Below, in pieces: positions 41,264 to 50,030 of a stretch of DNA of 64,000 nucleotides; position 1 is the stretch's first letter, and every line of letters starts with the position of its first letter. The DNA is from Fibrivirga algicola (GTDB taxonomy: Bacteria; Bacteroidota; Bacteroidia; Cytophagales; Spirosomataceae). Position numbers and translations under genes: made by a program. The notes under the pieces were generated by a model. The model did not search any database, was not told the DNA's origin, and saw nothing but the letters and a program-made list of their open reading frames with translations. The stretch covers positions 1 to 64,000 of the forward strand of contig NZ_WAEL01000007.1 in assembly GCF_011742925.1 (NCBI RefSeq), in the 5' to 3' direction.

Positions 41264-42850
41264 TTATTTCGACGTACCTGACAGTGGAATCAGTTTGGCT
41301 GAAAGATCCGGTGTCTTCATGTCCTTATCGAAGGGGAACATGGGGCGTTCGATGCGTTTGTAGGGGAGCCGGAACAGGTCCTGGTCAACGCCGCCGGGCG
41401 TCAGGGCCATGATCCAGTCTTTCTGCATGTCGTACAGTTCGGGCTGGAGGTAGCCAATTTTGACTACCACAATGTCGGCCGTGCGTGGGTTGAGGCCGAG
41501 GCGGACGAAGTCTTTCTCTTCGTGGTAAGGCTTCCGCTTCTGTGTGACGATCACGCTGACGCTACCCACCTTCACCACAACCTCTACCTCGGCATCTTTA
41601 TCGCCTTTGACAATGGACGTAACCGTTCCGGTGAGCGGAACGGGCGGCGCAAACCGATGATCAACCATCGCTCCGGCTTGTCCTGTTACCTGTCCGCCAA
41701 CACCGGCCGCCATCGCTTTTCTGATAAACGCAGGGTCGGGAATTGATGCATAGATCAGTGACGGACCGGTTGGTTTTTGAAATTCAGGGCGTTTCAGGAT
41801 CTGAGTGATGGTCCAGGTGACGTCGCCCGCTCCGCCTGCCGTTGGGTTGTCGCCGGTGTCGCTGATGTAGAATGGGTGTTTGGGGCTGGCAATGGCTTTC
41901 GTAAGCACGTCGTCCAACGTACCTGTGGGCGCCACAAAGTCGAACTGATTGCGTGCGTTCCAGAAGTCGCGGGCCAGTTTCTCGGCCGTCTGGGTCACTT
42001 TCGTTTTGTCGTCGCCCACCACCATCACGGCGGCGTGGTTGCGGGGTTCGTCGGCCCAGGCGTAGCCAATCCAGATGCTCGCGTCGACCACGCCCGGCTG
42101 CTGATCGGCCAGTGGTGTAACCTGTTGGTACAGGCTTTTACCTGGTTCGATACGGGTGCTGGTTTTTTCGCCGGGTAACAGAACAGGTACGTTAATTAAG
42201 GCTTTGTAGGCGGGTTTGCCTTTGCCATTTCTGAGCCGTTCGAGCAGGTGGGTAACGGCCCGTTCTTTGGTCTGCATGGCGTCTTCGTGGGGTGCCATCC
42301 GATAGCAGGTCATCAGGTCGGTGTTCCGGGCCAGCCGCTCCGACACGTTGCCGTGCAGGTCCATCGACGTAGATATCAACGTTTTATAGCCGACTACGTT
42401 TCTTATACGGGTGATCAGATCACCCTCAGGATCGTCGAGTCCCTGCACGCTCATGGCGCCGTGGATATCGAAGTAAAGACCGTCGTATGGCGTATATTTT
42501 TTCAGTGAATCGAGCAACTTACCTACCAGCGATTCGTAGGCTTCCCGTGCCACGATACCCCCGGGCAGCGATTTGCCCACGACGGTTGGAAACCACTTCG
42601 CCTGTTTGCGTAAGGGGGCCGCGCCCATCATAAACGGGTAGGCGCTGAACACCTCGCCACTGTAGCGGGCATGAAAAGCAGCTTCGTGGGTAACGGCGGG
42701 CGAGAACGTACTGGATTCGATGCCTAAACCGGCAATGGCGATGCGTGGCAACCCCGCTTCTCCGGGGCGAGCTGTACCTGATACAGACTGGGCACTACTT
42801 AACGTAGCTAGTGAAAAAGAGGCCAGGAGCCCCAGCAGGACATACTTCAT
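41264..42850 (-). CDS. Exported M81-family metallopeptidase (MlrC-like)
   Basis: 528 residues with a Sec signal (LLGLLASFSLATLSSAQS). The body is the MlrC family, known from microcystin breakdown, where it acts on linearised peptides. Key motifs are FDIHGAM (Asp128, His130) and SMDLHGNVS (Asp164, His166), the metal-binding DxH pairs, followed by CYRMAPHEDAM with a further His. The C-terminal DUF1485 part is present (about 350-500). Being secreted is unusual relative to the cytoplasmic enzyme of sphingomonads, so a general periplasmic peptidase or amidase role is more likely. It is not clearly in an operon with its neighbours. Confidence 0.88.
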   Translation of the reverse strand: MKYVLLGLLASFSLATLSSAQSVSGTARPGEAGLPRIAIAGLGIESSTFSPAVTHEAAFHARYSGEVFSAYPFMMGAAPLRKQAKWFPTVVGKSLPGGIVAREAYESLVGKLLDSLKKYTPYDGLYFDIHGAMSVQGLDDPEGDLITRIRNVVGYKTLISTSMDLHGNVSERLARNTDLMTCYRMAPHEDAMQTKERAVTHLLERLRNGKGKPAYKALINVPVLLPGEKTSTRIEPGKSLYQQVTPLADQQPGVVDASIWIGYAWADEPRNHAAVMVVGDDKTKVTQTAEKLARDFWNARNQFDFVAPTGTLDDVLTKAIASPKHPFYISDTGDNPTAGGAGDVTWTITQILKRPEFQKPTGPSLIYASIPDPAFIRKAMAAGVGGQVTGQAGAMVDHRFAPPVPLTGTVTSIVKGDKDAEVEVVVKVGSVSVIVTQKRKPYHEEKDFVRLGLNPRTADIVVVKIGYLQPELYDMQKDWIMALTPGGVDQDLFRLPYKRIERPMFPFDKDMKTPDLSAKLIPLSGTSK

Positions 42851-42986
42851 GCGCCCAAGTTACTGCAATCACGTAGGCGCACCCAACTTTACGGGGCCGT
42901 TCAGCACTAAAATGGCCGCATATTTATCCTTTTGTGGGCGCGGATGCCTCCGGCTGATTGGCTACTGAACTCAATTGTATTTCTAT

Positions 42987-43445
42987 TCAGAAAGTTGTGC
43001 CCCAGACTGCATAATAAATCCAGAGGATATACAACGGCTGAAACGCCAAGCGAGACCAGATGTACCAGGGCTGGGCTGGAAGACCACCCGGCGGTGGCAG
43101 ATTATTGACCGCTACGTTAATGTTGGCTGGAAATAAAGCAATCAGTAGTAAAATCAGTCCCCAGGCCGACCAACCACGAGTAGCCGGAAACAGCAGGCCG
43201 ATACTCAACAGGATTTCGGCTACGCCCGATACCACCACCATCAGAAGTGGCTTGGGCACAACTGATGGAATCATGTAGGTCAGTTGGCCCGGTCTACGCA
43301 GATGTGATATGCCTACCACCGTAAACATGACCGAAGCCGCCAGTTGCATATCGGTTTGAACAGCCATCAGATAGTCGCTTTGTGTAACCCAGCCTATGCC
43401 GAAGAGAAGCGCCGCGATCGATACTAACCCCAGAAAAAATGCCAT
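42987..43445 (-). CDS. DoxX-family membrane protein
   Basis: 152 residues with four hydrophobic helices (about residues 1-20, 33-50, 66-86 and 90-108) followed by an amphipathic C-terminus. The 'MFTVVGISHLRRP' and 'VVSGVAEILLSIGLLFPATRGWSAWGLILLLIALFPANINVAVNN' segments match the DoxX/DoxD-type small membrane proteins, often linked to redox or thiosulfate metabolism. It lies 73 bases downstream of a Crp/Fnr-type gene on the same strand. Confidence 0.85.
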   Translation of the reverse strand: MAFFLGLVSIAALLFGIGWVTQSDYLMAVQTDMQLAASVMFTVVGISHLRRPGQLTYMIPSVVPKPLLMVVVSGVAEILLSIGLLFPATRGWSAWGLILLLIALFPANINVAVNNLPPPGGLPAQPWYIWSRLAFQPLYILWIYYAVWGTTF

Positions 43446-43518
43446 AGTGCGTCAGTGTTCGTGTACTGCACAAAAGTCTGGGCTGTCTGCCGCGTATCCA
43501 CTAACAAATGTTAGGAAA

Positions 43519-44091
43519 TCAGACGCTTCGTCGGATACGGCTCAGGCTTTCGGGTTCGATGCCCAGATAAGACGCCAGATGCTTTACTGAAATCAACTGA
43601 ACGAGTTGTGGATTCTGATCCAGCAGTTGAACGTAACGCTGCCTAGCCGTGCTGGTCAGAAACAATACTTCCCGGCTGGTTTTCCGCAGAAATGCCTGCT
43701 CGGCAATTAGCCGCCCGATGCGTTCGGCCTGGTGCGATTCGTCGTACAGGGAAAGGAGATGAGTACGGCTAAAGCGCAACACCCGTACATCCGTCAGGGT
43801 TTGAACGTTGAAGGCGCTGGGCTGCTGACTCAGAAAGGACGAATAGGCCGAAAACAGATTTTGGCTGAATACGAAGTCGATCGATATGTCTTTACCATCC
43901 TGGTTCAGCGCCAGACGTACCATGCCTTCCACGAGATAATAGATGTGCTGCTCTACCTGGCCGGCTTCGACCAGAAAGGCATTTTTGGCGTACGCTACTG
44001 GCTCGACGATCGATGAAAAGCGGTCCCATTGATCGTCTGTCAGGGGCGTAAAGTCACTTAGTCGCTGGCGAAGTTGCTCGTACTGGTTCAT
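43519..44091 (-). CDS. Crp/Fnr-family transcriptional regulator
   Basis: 190 residues from the ATG at 44091; an earlier ATG at 44160 adds a tail outside the family. The N-terminal cyclic-nucleotide-type cupin has 'AKNAFLVEAGQVEQHIYYLVEGMVRLALNQDGKDISIDFVFSQNLFSAYSSFL'. The C-terminal helix-turn-helix ends 'ISVKHLASYLGIEPESLSRIRRSV', as in the short Crp regulators common in Bacteroidota that do not need cAMP. The recognition helix ESLSRIRR is typical. It probably controls the DoxX-type gene downstream, but this is inferred from position only. Confidence 0.92.
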   Translation of the reverse strand: MNQYEQLRQRLSDFTPLTDDQWDRFSSIVEPVAYAKNAFLVEAGQVEQHIYYLVEGMVRLALNQDGKDISIDFVFSQNLFSAYSSFLSQQPSAFNVQTLTDVRVLRFSRTHLLSLYDESHQAERIGRLIAEQAFLRKTSREVLFLTSTARQRYVQLLDQNPQLVQLISVKHLASYLGIEPESLSRIRRSV

Positions 44092-44361
44092 AGCCAATTG
44101 GTGAATGTGAACAGCTGGACTCACTGGTCTGCCGCTTTGTGTCTTGTAGCCATAGTGCATCCACGCTCTCCCAGTTGACCAAAGTCAAGCCGTATGTCGA
44201 CCCTGTCTGGCCTTTCGATCAACAGAATTACCGTTGGTTCGCCGGATTGTTGCTGGGTACGTCGGCCAGGATCGTTAACGCTTACTGGCCCTGATCAATC
44301 CAGTACTATACGTACCCAGGGCACTTCGCCAGTGATCGGTGTTGCGACACTGGCAGTGGGA

Positions 44362-44916
44362 CTACGCTCGTTTTGGTTCGTAACAAAGTACGATAATACC
44401 ACACTCGAAAGCCATCGACCTCACCAACGTCAGGTTCTGTTTCGTATCCAGTCCGTTGAAGATAGCCATGCCAGTACCAAGTGCCACTGGATTTATGAAC
44501 AGGTGTAACTCGTCGATCAGTCCGGCTTTGATTAGCGACGCTACGAACGTGCCGCCACCGTAAACGATCATGTCGCCCCCTGGTTCATTTTTCAGCGCGT
44601 TGATTTCAGCAGCCAGGTCGCCGGTTGCCAGACGGGTACGTTCCCAGGGCGACGTATCGAGGGTTTTGGTGAAGACAACTTTATGGGTGCTATTAATCTT
44701 GTCGGCTCCAGGCAGTTCGGGATTGGTGGCCCAGTGGGGAATGAAACCCTGCGCCAGATTTCGGCCCAGCAAAATGGTGTCGACCGGTTCAGTAATGGCG
44801 GCCACATACTGACCGATATCATCGGTCCAGTTAACCGTTAACCAATCCATTTCACCAGTTGGGCCGGCCATAAACCCGTCGACCGTTGCCTGTACCTGTA
44901 GTTTGAGCGTTCGCAT
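44362..44916 (-). CDS. Dihydrofolate reductase-like (RibD C-terminal) protein
   Basis: 184 residues of the RibD C-terminal/DHFR-like fold. N-terminal 'QVQATVDGFMAGPTGEMDWL', central 'DTILLGRNLAQGF', and C-terminal 'GGDMIVYGGGTFVASLIKAGLIDELHLFINPVALGTGMAIFNG' match the widespread YyaP/YwjB-type family of unknown substrate. NADPH binding is likely from the GGG loop. It stands alone. The 200-base gap between it and the Crp/Fnr-type gene shows no gene. Confidence 0.9.
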   Translation of the reverse strand: MRTLKLQVQATVDGFMAGPTGEMDWLTVNWTDDIGQYVAAITEPVDTILLGRNLAQGFIPHWATNPELPGADKINSTHKVVFTKTLDTSPWERTRLATGDLAAEINALKNEPGGDMIVYGGGTFVASLIKAGLIDELHLFINPVALGTGMAIFNGLDTKQNLTLVRSMAFECGIIVLCYEPKRA

Positions 44917-45068
44917 CGTAGTTGTGCTAGTTGTTGCTGCAAACCTACGGAGCCAAACACAGGGAGGGAAGGGGAACAGGTGCCAATTCTGGGGGGTGAA
45001 TGGGCCAGCCTAACAAAAGGAGGCGGAATCGGAGAGTCGTTGTCGTTGCCTGATAAACTGCACAAAAA

Positions 45069-45108
45069 AACCTCCCGTTTGGCGGTTAAGGCCATGTAAC
45101 GGGAGGTT
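45069..45108 (-). terminator. Intrinsic terminator
   Basis: Perfect 10-base arms 45069-45078 and 45099-45108 (AACCTCCCGT and complement), followed on the minus strand by a T-run of seven. It ends the transcript of the small exported-protein gene whose stop is at 45136. Confidence 0.92.
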
Positions 45109-45135
45109 CTGGTCTACCGAACGACTTTACGGCAC

Positions 45136-45522
45136 CTATTTCATGCGTTTGGCGGCGGCGTCAAAACTCATCAGCATGCCTTTGAGGGTATCGTTGTCCA
45201 CCTTTTTCAGCTCAATGGCCAGTTCGCCCGCCTGCTCTGAGTTGAAGTACAGCACCAGCTTATCGGCACTTTCGTCCACCTTCGTGATTGGCCGCTTTCC
45301 GCTGGCGGCATCAGCTGTATTGAGCAGGTCGCCGGTCAGCTTTCCATCCTTGCGCACCAGATCGGCCACTAGTTTCACATCCCCCATGGGCGTACCAGCA
45401 ATAGCGACCTCCCATTTGCCGGCATAAAAGTCGGCAGGTGTGGCAGTTGTCGTTGTCTGGGCAAAGCTGCTGCCGGCCAGGCCGAGAACGAGAAAGAACA
45501 GAATAAGGCTTACTTTTTTCAT
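45136..45522 (-). CDS. Small exported protein of unknown function
   Basis: 128 residues with a Sec signal (KKVSLILFFLVLGLAGSSFAQ). The mature part, about 105 residues, is all beta in pattern: 'GKWEVAIAGTPMGDVKLVADLVRKDGKLTGDLLN' then 'DKLVLYFNSEQAGELAIELKKVDNDTLKGMLMS', an alternation of short strands that would suit a small lipocalin-like or SH3-like barrel. No catalytic motif is visible. It follows the large ThuA/sugar dehydrogenase gene after 48 bases on the same strand and is probably its operon partner. Confidence 0.8.
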   Translation of the reverse strand: MKKVSLILFFLVLGLAGSSFAQTTTTATPADFYAGKWEVAIAGTPMGDVKLVADLVRKDGKLTGDLLNTADAASGKRPITKVDESADKLVLYFNSEQAGELAIELKKVDNDTLKGMLMSFDAAAKRMK

Positions 45523-45570
45523 TGTAATCGGGGTTTAGACTAGGTTAACGAAAGGGGGAAATTAATTGAC

Positions 45571-48500
45571 TTACTGGTTGCCGTTGTCCAGTTCAACATT
45601 GACGCCCATTACGACCATCAGGCTGCCGAGCGGATCTTTCGGGTTGACGAAGACGAGGTATATATCGTGCAGTGCGCCATCAACCGGTTCAGGCATTTTA
45701 ACCGGAATTGTTAATTGTGCGGGGTTGAAGTCCATCTTGTCGGTTGCCTCCAGGAATCGCGATTCACCAATCAGTTTTCCGGTAGGGCTGCCCAGGCGTA
45801 GCTCCACCTTGCCTCCTTTGGCGTTCAACTGCGGTTTGGGAGCAGAGGCCATCACATTGATTGCTTTTATGCCGCTCAGGTCTACCTGTTTCATGACCAT
45901 ATAGGCACCTGAACTGCCTGGAATAGCCAGGTTATTCCCGCTGAAGGACATCTTGTTCACATTGTCATACGTGTCGAACCCGTGTGCATCGATGGTGGTG
46001 TTCCGGAGGACATACGTTTGCTCAGACCGGAGTGAAGGCAACCCTTCAGCGCCCCGATCTTCGTAAAGTGCCCGCACAATGTACACGCCCTTCCCTTTGT
46101 CGTCGGTTTTGGTTTTAGCGGTGTAGGTGCCGGTTACGGGCAGTGAACCGCTACCGGCGTTGGTGCTGGCAATGTTCAGAATGTACTTCACCATGTCGGC
46201 TGCGTCGGCCGTAGATAGTTGTGGGTGGGCCGCCATGGCTGTTTCGCCCCAGACGCCGCTACCCCCGGCAATTACTTTTTTGGTGAGCCGCTCCACGGCC
46301 GATTGATCGCCGGTGTACTTTTTAGCTACGTCCATATAGGCTGGCCCGATCGACTTCTTGGCAATGCTGTGGCACCCCTTACAGTCGCTGGCTTCGATCA
46401 ACTTCTTACCGCTGGCAAACAGAGCGGTGGCGTCGGCCGACCGGTGCCCCTGGGCGATAGCTACCTTGTCAAAACCCTCGGCTAGGTAATCGATAGTAAC
46501 GGCTACCTGCTCGGGGTCGATGCCTTTGCCAAGTGTGCCATCTTCCTTATCGCTCACCTTCACCGCGTAATTGAATGGCTTGTTCGGCGAGAAAAACGAC
46601 CGGTTACCGCCGCTCATGTCAACCGCCAGCACGGGCGCTTCATTGCCCGCTGTGATATCGATCGACTGCGACGTGGTGCCGCCTTTGCCATCGTTGACGG
46701 TCAGCACCGCTTTGTATACCCCTGCTTTGGCCAGCGTCAGGTTGGCGTCGGGCGTGCTGATCTGTTTGTTGAACCCGTTCTTAGAACTGATCTTCCAGGT
46801 GTACGTCAGGGCATCACCATCCGGGTCAACCGTTCCTTTCGAGGTAAGTTTCAGCGTCAACGGTACCGAGCCTCCCATCTTACTAGTGGCCACCTGAAGC
46901 TGCGGATTGCGGTTACTGCCGTTGTATTCAATCCGAATCAGCCGGGCATCATCGTTGGCTGTGAACCAGCCCGATCCGTATTCCAGCATGTAGAGATCAC
47001 CGTTATCGGCAAACTCCATATCCATCGGGTTCGAGAATTTGTAGCTGGGCATGAACCGTTCCATCGACTTGTAATTGCCATCTTTATCCATTGTTACGGA
47101 CATGATCCAGCCGCGCATCCAGTCGTAGGTCAACAGTTTGCCATTGTAGTAAGCGGGGAAGGCATGGGCCGCTTTGCTGAATGCGTCGGCGTAATAAACA
47201 GGGCCAGCCATGGCGTTGCGGCCACCCCCGCCAACCAGCGGAAACTCAGGTGAAGCGTCGTAGGGATACCAGATAAACGCTTTTTGTGCTGCAGGCAACA
47301 CCGTCAGACCCGTATTGTTAGGCGAGGTGTTGGTGGGGGCGTTAGCATCCCATTTCTCCCCCGATTTTTCGGTTGCAAAGTTGTATTTCGTATACGCCTT
47401 GTTGTCGCCCACAAAATGTGGCCAGCCAAAATTGCCGGCTTTCCGGGCTTGCCCTACCTCGTCGTGGCCAGCGGCACCCCGGTCGGCGTTCGGCTTGGCG
47501 GCATCCGGGCCGACTTCGCCCCAATAGAGGTAACCGGTCTTCTGATCGACCGAAATCCGGAACGGGTTGCGGTGACCCATTGTGTAAATCTCGGGCCGTG
47601 TTTTGTCGCTTTTAGGAAACAGATTGCCCTCGGGAACCGTGTAGGTGCCGTCGGCCTGGGGTTTGATGCGAATGATTTTGCCGCGCAGGTCATTGGTGTT
47701 GGCCGATGATTTCTGGGCGTCCCATGCGCTGCGTCCGTCGCGCTCGTCGCTGGGGCTGTAGCCGTTAGAGCCGTGTGGGTTGGTGTTGTCGCCAGTCGAG
47801 AGGTAGAGGTTGCCCGAGCGGTCCCAGGCAATCGAGCCGCCGGTATGGCAGCACTCTTCGCGCTGTGTCGGTATGTCGAGCAGGACTTTCTGCGATGCCA
47901 TCACCAGCTCGTCGCCTTTCAGGTCAAAGCGGGCCAGTACATTTTTCGCCTCTTTGGGGTCTGAATAATACAGGTAAATCCAGTGGTTCTGGGCAAAGTT
48001 CGGGTCTTTGCTCAACCCCATCAGCCCATCTTCGCCCATTGATTCTTTGCCTTCTTTGCTGACGTACTTGGTGCTGACCGGTAATTTGGCAATGGTCTTC
48101 AGCTCCTTGGCTTTCGTGTTGTAGAGCCGCACCTCGCCTTTGCGTTGAATGAATAGTACCCGGCCGTCGCCTAGTACGGTCAGTTCCATAGGCTCGTCCA
48201 GTTTCTCGGCCAGAACGGCTTTGGTGAACCGGTTTTCTTCAGGCCGGGCTTTGGCGTAATCGAGCGGTTTGGGTGCGTCACCTCCCATGGCGTAATTGAT
48301 GCCCGCCCACAGGTGGTTCAGAAACAACGGCTCGGCAAACGATTCGTTGGTGTGGCCCATGGCGGTATAAAACGACCGTCCCCCGTCGAATTCCTGGTAC
48401 CAGCTAATGGGGTGAAAGTCCGGGTTTTTACCACCGACGTAGCTCGTCTCGTCGATCGTCAGCACCACATTGATGTTGGTCGATATGTCTTTGAAGCTGT

Positions 48501-49020
48501 AGAACTCATCGGCCCGTTCAAACTCGTCGGGCATGCCTTTGGTGGCCCAGTGGTTCTTGAGCTTAACGATGAATTTTCCTTTCTGCACGTTGCTGGGCGT
48601 CGAGGGGTGATCCAGAAAATAAGCCCCCGCCAGCTTGCCGTACCAGGGCCATTCGTACTCAGTATCGGTCGCCGCGTGAACGCCCACATAGCCGCCACCC
48701 GCCTGAATGTAGCGCTCGAAGGCCGCCTGTTGCTCGGGGTTGAGCACGTCGCCGGTTGTGCTTAGGAAAATGACGGTGTTGTACCGCTTCAGGTTCGATT
48801 CAGTAAACTGGGACGCATCTTCCGTGAAACGTACCTCGAAGCCTTTATCGGCCGCCATACTGGCCAGGGCTTTTTTCCCAGCAGTGATGGATTCGTGCCG
48901 GAAAGCAGCTGTTTTACTGAAGACCAACGCCGAGCGTTTGGCTACCTGAGCTATGGCTGTCTGGGTGAACAGCCACAGACTCAACGCTAACAGGCTAATT
49001 CGGAAGGAGTTTTCGCGCAT
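45571..49020 (-). CDS. ThuA / sorbosone dehydrogenase / PKD / cytochrome c / CBM multidomain protein
   Basis: 1149 residues with a Sec signal. In order: ThuA-like domain (about 25-243); PQQ-dependent glucose/sorbosone dehydrogenase-type propeller (about 255-690, with 'TGDNTNPHGSNGY' and 'GHRNPFRISVDQKTGYLYWGEVGPDA'); PKD domain (about 703-790); a c-type cytochrome with CKGCH near residue 876 and an axial Met further on; and a C-terminal CBM6-like domain (about 985-1149). This combines sugar binding, oxidation and electron exit in one periplasmic chain. It is probably expressed with the small protein downstream and controlled by the divergent NUDIX-type regulator across a palindrome. Confidence 0.9.
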   Translation of the reverse strand: MRENSFRISLLALSLWLFTQTAIAQVAKRSALVFSKTAAFRHESITAGKKALASMAADKGFEVRFTEDASQFTESNLKRYNTVIFLSTTGDVLNPEQQAAFERYIQAGGGYVGVHAATDTEYEWPWYGKLAGAYFLDHPSTPSNVQKGKFIVKLKNHWATKGMPDEFERADEFYSFKDISTNINVVLTIDETSYVGGKNPDFHPISWYQEFDGGRSFYTAMGHTNESFAEPLFLNHLWAGINYAMGGDAPKPLDYAKARPEENRFTKAVLAEKLDEPMELTVLGDGRVLFIQRKGEVRLYNTKAKELKTIAKLPVSTKYVSKEGKESMGEDGLMGLSKDPNFAQNHWIYLYYSDPKEAKNVLARFDLKGDELVMASQKVLLDIPTQREECCHTGGSIAWDRSGNLYLSTGDNTNPHGSNGYSPSDERDGRSAWDAQKSSANTNDLRGKIIRIKPQADGTYTVPEGNLFPKSDKTRPEIYTMGHRNPFRISVDQKTGYLYWGEVGPDAAKPNADRGAAGHDEVGQARKAGNFGWPHFVGDNKAYTKYNFATEKSGEKWDANAPTNTSPNNTGLTVLPAAQKAFIWYPYDASPEFPLVGGGGRNAMAGPVYYADAFSKAAHAFPAYYNGKLLTYDWMRGWIMSVTMDKDGNYKSMERFMPSYKFSNPMDMEFADNGDLYMLEYGSGWFTANDDARLIRIEYNGSNRNPQLQVATSKMGGSVPLTLKLTSKGTVDPDGDALTYTWKISSKNGFNKQISTPDANLTLAKAGVYKAVLTVNDGKGGTTSQSIDITAGNEAPVLAVDMSGGNRSFFSPNKPFNYAVKVSDKEDGTLGKGIDPEQVAVTIDYLAEGFDKVAIAQGHRSADATALFASGKKLIEASDCKGCHSIAKKSIGPAYMDVAKKYTGDQSAVERLTKKVIAGGSGVWGETAMAAHPQLSTADAADMVKYILNIASTNAGSGSLPVTGTYTAKTKTDDKGKGVYIVRALYEDRGAEGLPSLRSEQTYVLRNTTIDAHGFDTYDNVNKMSFSGNNLAIPGSSGAYMVMKQVDLSGIKAINVMASAPKPQLNAKGGKVELRLGSPTGKLIGESRFLEATDKMDFNPAQLTIPVKMPEPVDGALHDIYLVFVNPKDPLGSLMVVMGVNVELDNGNQ

Positions 49021-49067
49021 TTTGATTGGGATTGTGTACTCATTTGCACAAAGATAAAGACGAACTG

Positions 49068-49098
49068 ATTTTATTGTCTATTTTTTAGACAATAAAAT
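49068..49098. promoter_or_regulatory. Perfect palindrome between ThuA-type gene and NUDIX regulator
   Basis: ATTTTATTGTCTA and TAGACAATAAAAT are exact 13-base inverted arms around a T5 spacer. It lies 48-78 bases upstream of the ThuA-type start, and 130 bases before the divergent NUDIX regulator's start. This is the expected position and symmetry for a dimeric regulator site. TATTGTC/GACAATA recurs at 51298-51315. Confidence 0.8.
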
Positions 49099-49183
49099 TT
49101 ATGCAATTTTGTATTGCTCTGGTGCCATCTGGAGGGACATTAAGCCAGTTAATCAATCCAGAGTCCCTAACTCAACGCCTGTC

Positions 49184-49191
49184 TATCTTTG
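49184..49191 (+). promoter_or_regulatory. -7 element of NUDIX regulator gene
   Basis: TATCTTTG matches TAnnTTTG, 37 bases before the ATG at 49228, predicting a leader of about 30 bases. I see no good -33 TTG at 19-21 bases. Confidence 0.5.
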
Positions 49192-49227
49192 CGGGTCGAT
49201 TAATTACCAGTCGTACACGTACCCACC

Positions 49228-49962
49228 ATGAAATCTCCGAGCGAACAGAACTACATTCAACAGCTATCGATTGACTGCGTCATTTTCGGATACCACGACA
49301 AACAACTGAAAGTGCTGGTGCCCAAACTCGACTTCAAGGGTGATTTTTGGGCGTTGCCCGCCGGTTTTATTGGGCAGGAGGAGGGAATTGGTCCGGCTGC
49401 CCGTCGGATTTTAGTAGAACGAACGGGGATCAGCAACGTGTACCTGGATCAGTTCAGGGTATTTGGCGATGCCGAGCGCAGCAACGCTCAGGTGCTGAAA
49501 CGGATCGTTGAACTCAATCAGGATAAACTGGGCGAGAAGTGGCTCAACCGAAAAGAAGTAGAGTGGGTTACTCGCCGGTTTGTATCGATCGGCTACTACG
49601 CTCTGGTCGACATCAATAAGGTGATTCCCCGTAAAAATGACATCGACGTGTCGATTGAGTGGTACCCAGTCAACGCATTGCCGACGTTGATCATGGATCA
49701 TAACGAATTGGTGACCCAGGCGCTGGAAACGCTCCGGCTGAATCTCGACCAGAAGTTGATCGCCTTCAACCTGCTTCCCGAGACTTTTACCATGAAAGAG
49801 TTGCAGGAACTCTACGAAGCTATTTTCGACAAGCCCTTTCCCCGGAATAATTTCCAGAAAAAGATGCTGGATTTAAACGTATTGGAACGGCTCGAAAAGA
49901 AGTTTACGGGTGCAGCCAACAAAGCGCCTTACCTCTATCGCTTTCAGCAAGCCAATAGCTAA
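49228..49962 (+). CDS. NUDIX-domain transcriptional regulator (NrtR/AraR-like)
   Basis: 244 residues. The N-terminal half is a Nudix fold, but the catalytic box is degenerate: GFIGQEEGIGPAARRILVERTGI keeps the spacing while the REUxEE glutamates are replaced (RILVER), so hydrolysis is unlikely. The C-terminal half (about 160-240) is a winged-helix domain ('FTMKELQELYEAIFDKPFPRNNFQKKMLDLNVLERL'), as in NrtR and the sugar-responsive AraR-type regulators of Bacteroidota. It is divergent from the ThuA/sorbosone dehydrogenase gene with a perfect palindrome between them, so that gene is the likely target and an ADP-ribose-like or sugar ligand the effector. Confidence 0.85.
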   Translation: MKSPSEQNYIQQLSIDCVIFGYHDKQLKVLVPKLDFKGDFWALPAGFIGQEEGIGPAARRILVERTGISNVYLDQFRVFGDAERSNAQVLKRIVELNQDKLGEKWLNRKEVEWVTRRFVSIGYYALVDINKVIPRKNDIDVSIEWYPVNALPTLIMDHNELVTQALETLRLNLDQKLIAFNLLPETFTMKELQELYEAIFDKPFPRNNFQKKMLDLNVLERLEKKFTGAANKAPYLYRFQQANS

Positions 49963-49971
49963 GCGTTGTTA

Positions 49972-50022
49972 CGCCGGGTACGTTGTTGCGGCATGTGCCT
50001 ACACAAAGCAACGTACCCGGCG
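49972..50022. terminator. Terminator made of an inverted GGTACGT pair
   Basis: Perfect 14-base arms 49972-49985 and 50009-50022 (CGCCGGGTACGTTG and complement) with a 23-base loop, between the convergent NUDIX-regulator and SDR genes. Both arms contain the genome-abundant GGTACGT motif, as uptake sequences do in Neisseria and Haemophilus terminators. Confidence 0.8.
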
Positions 50023-50030
50023 AAATTGAA

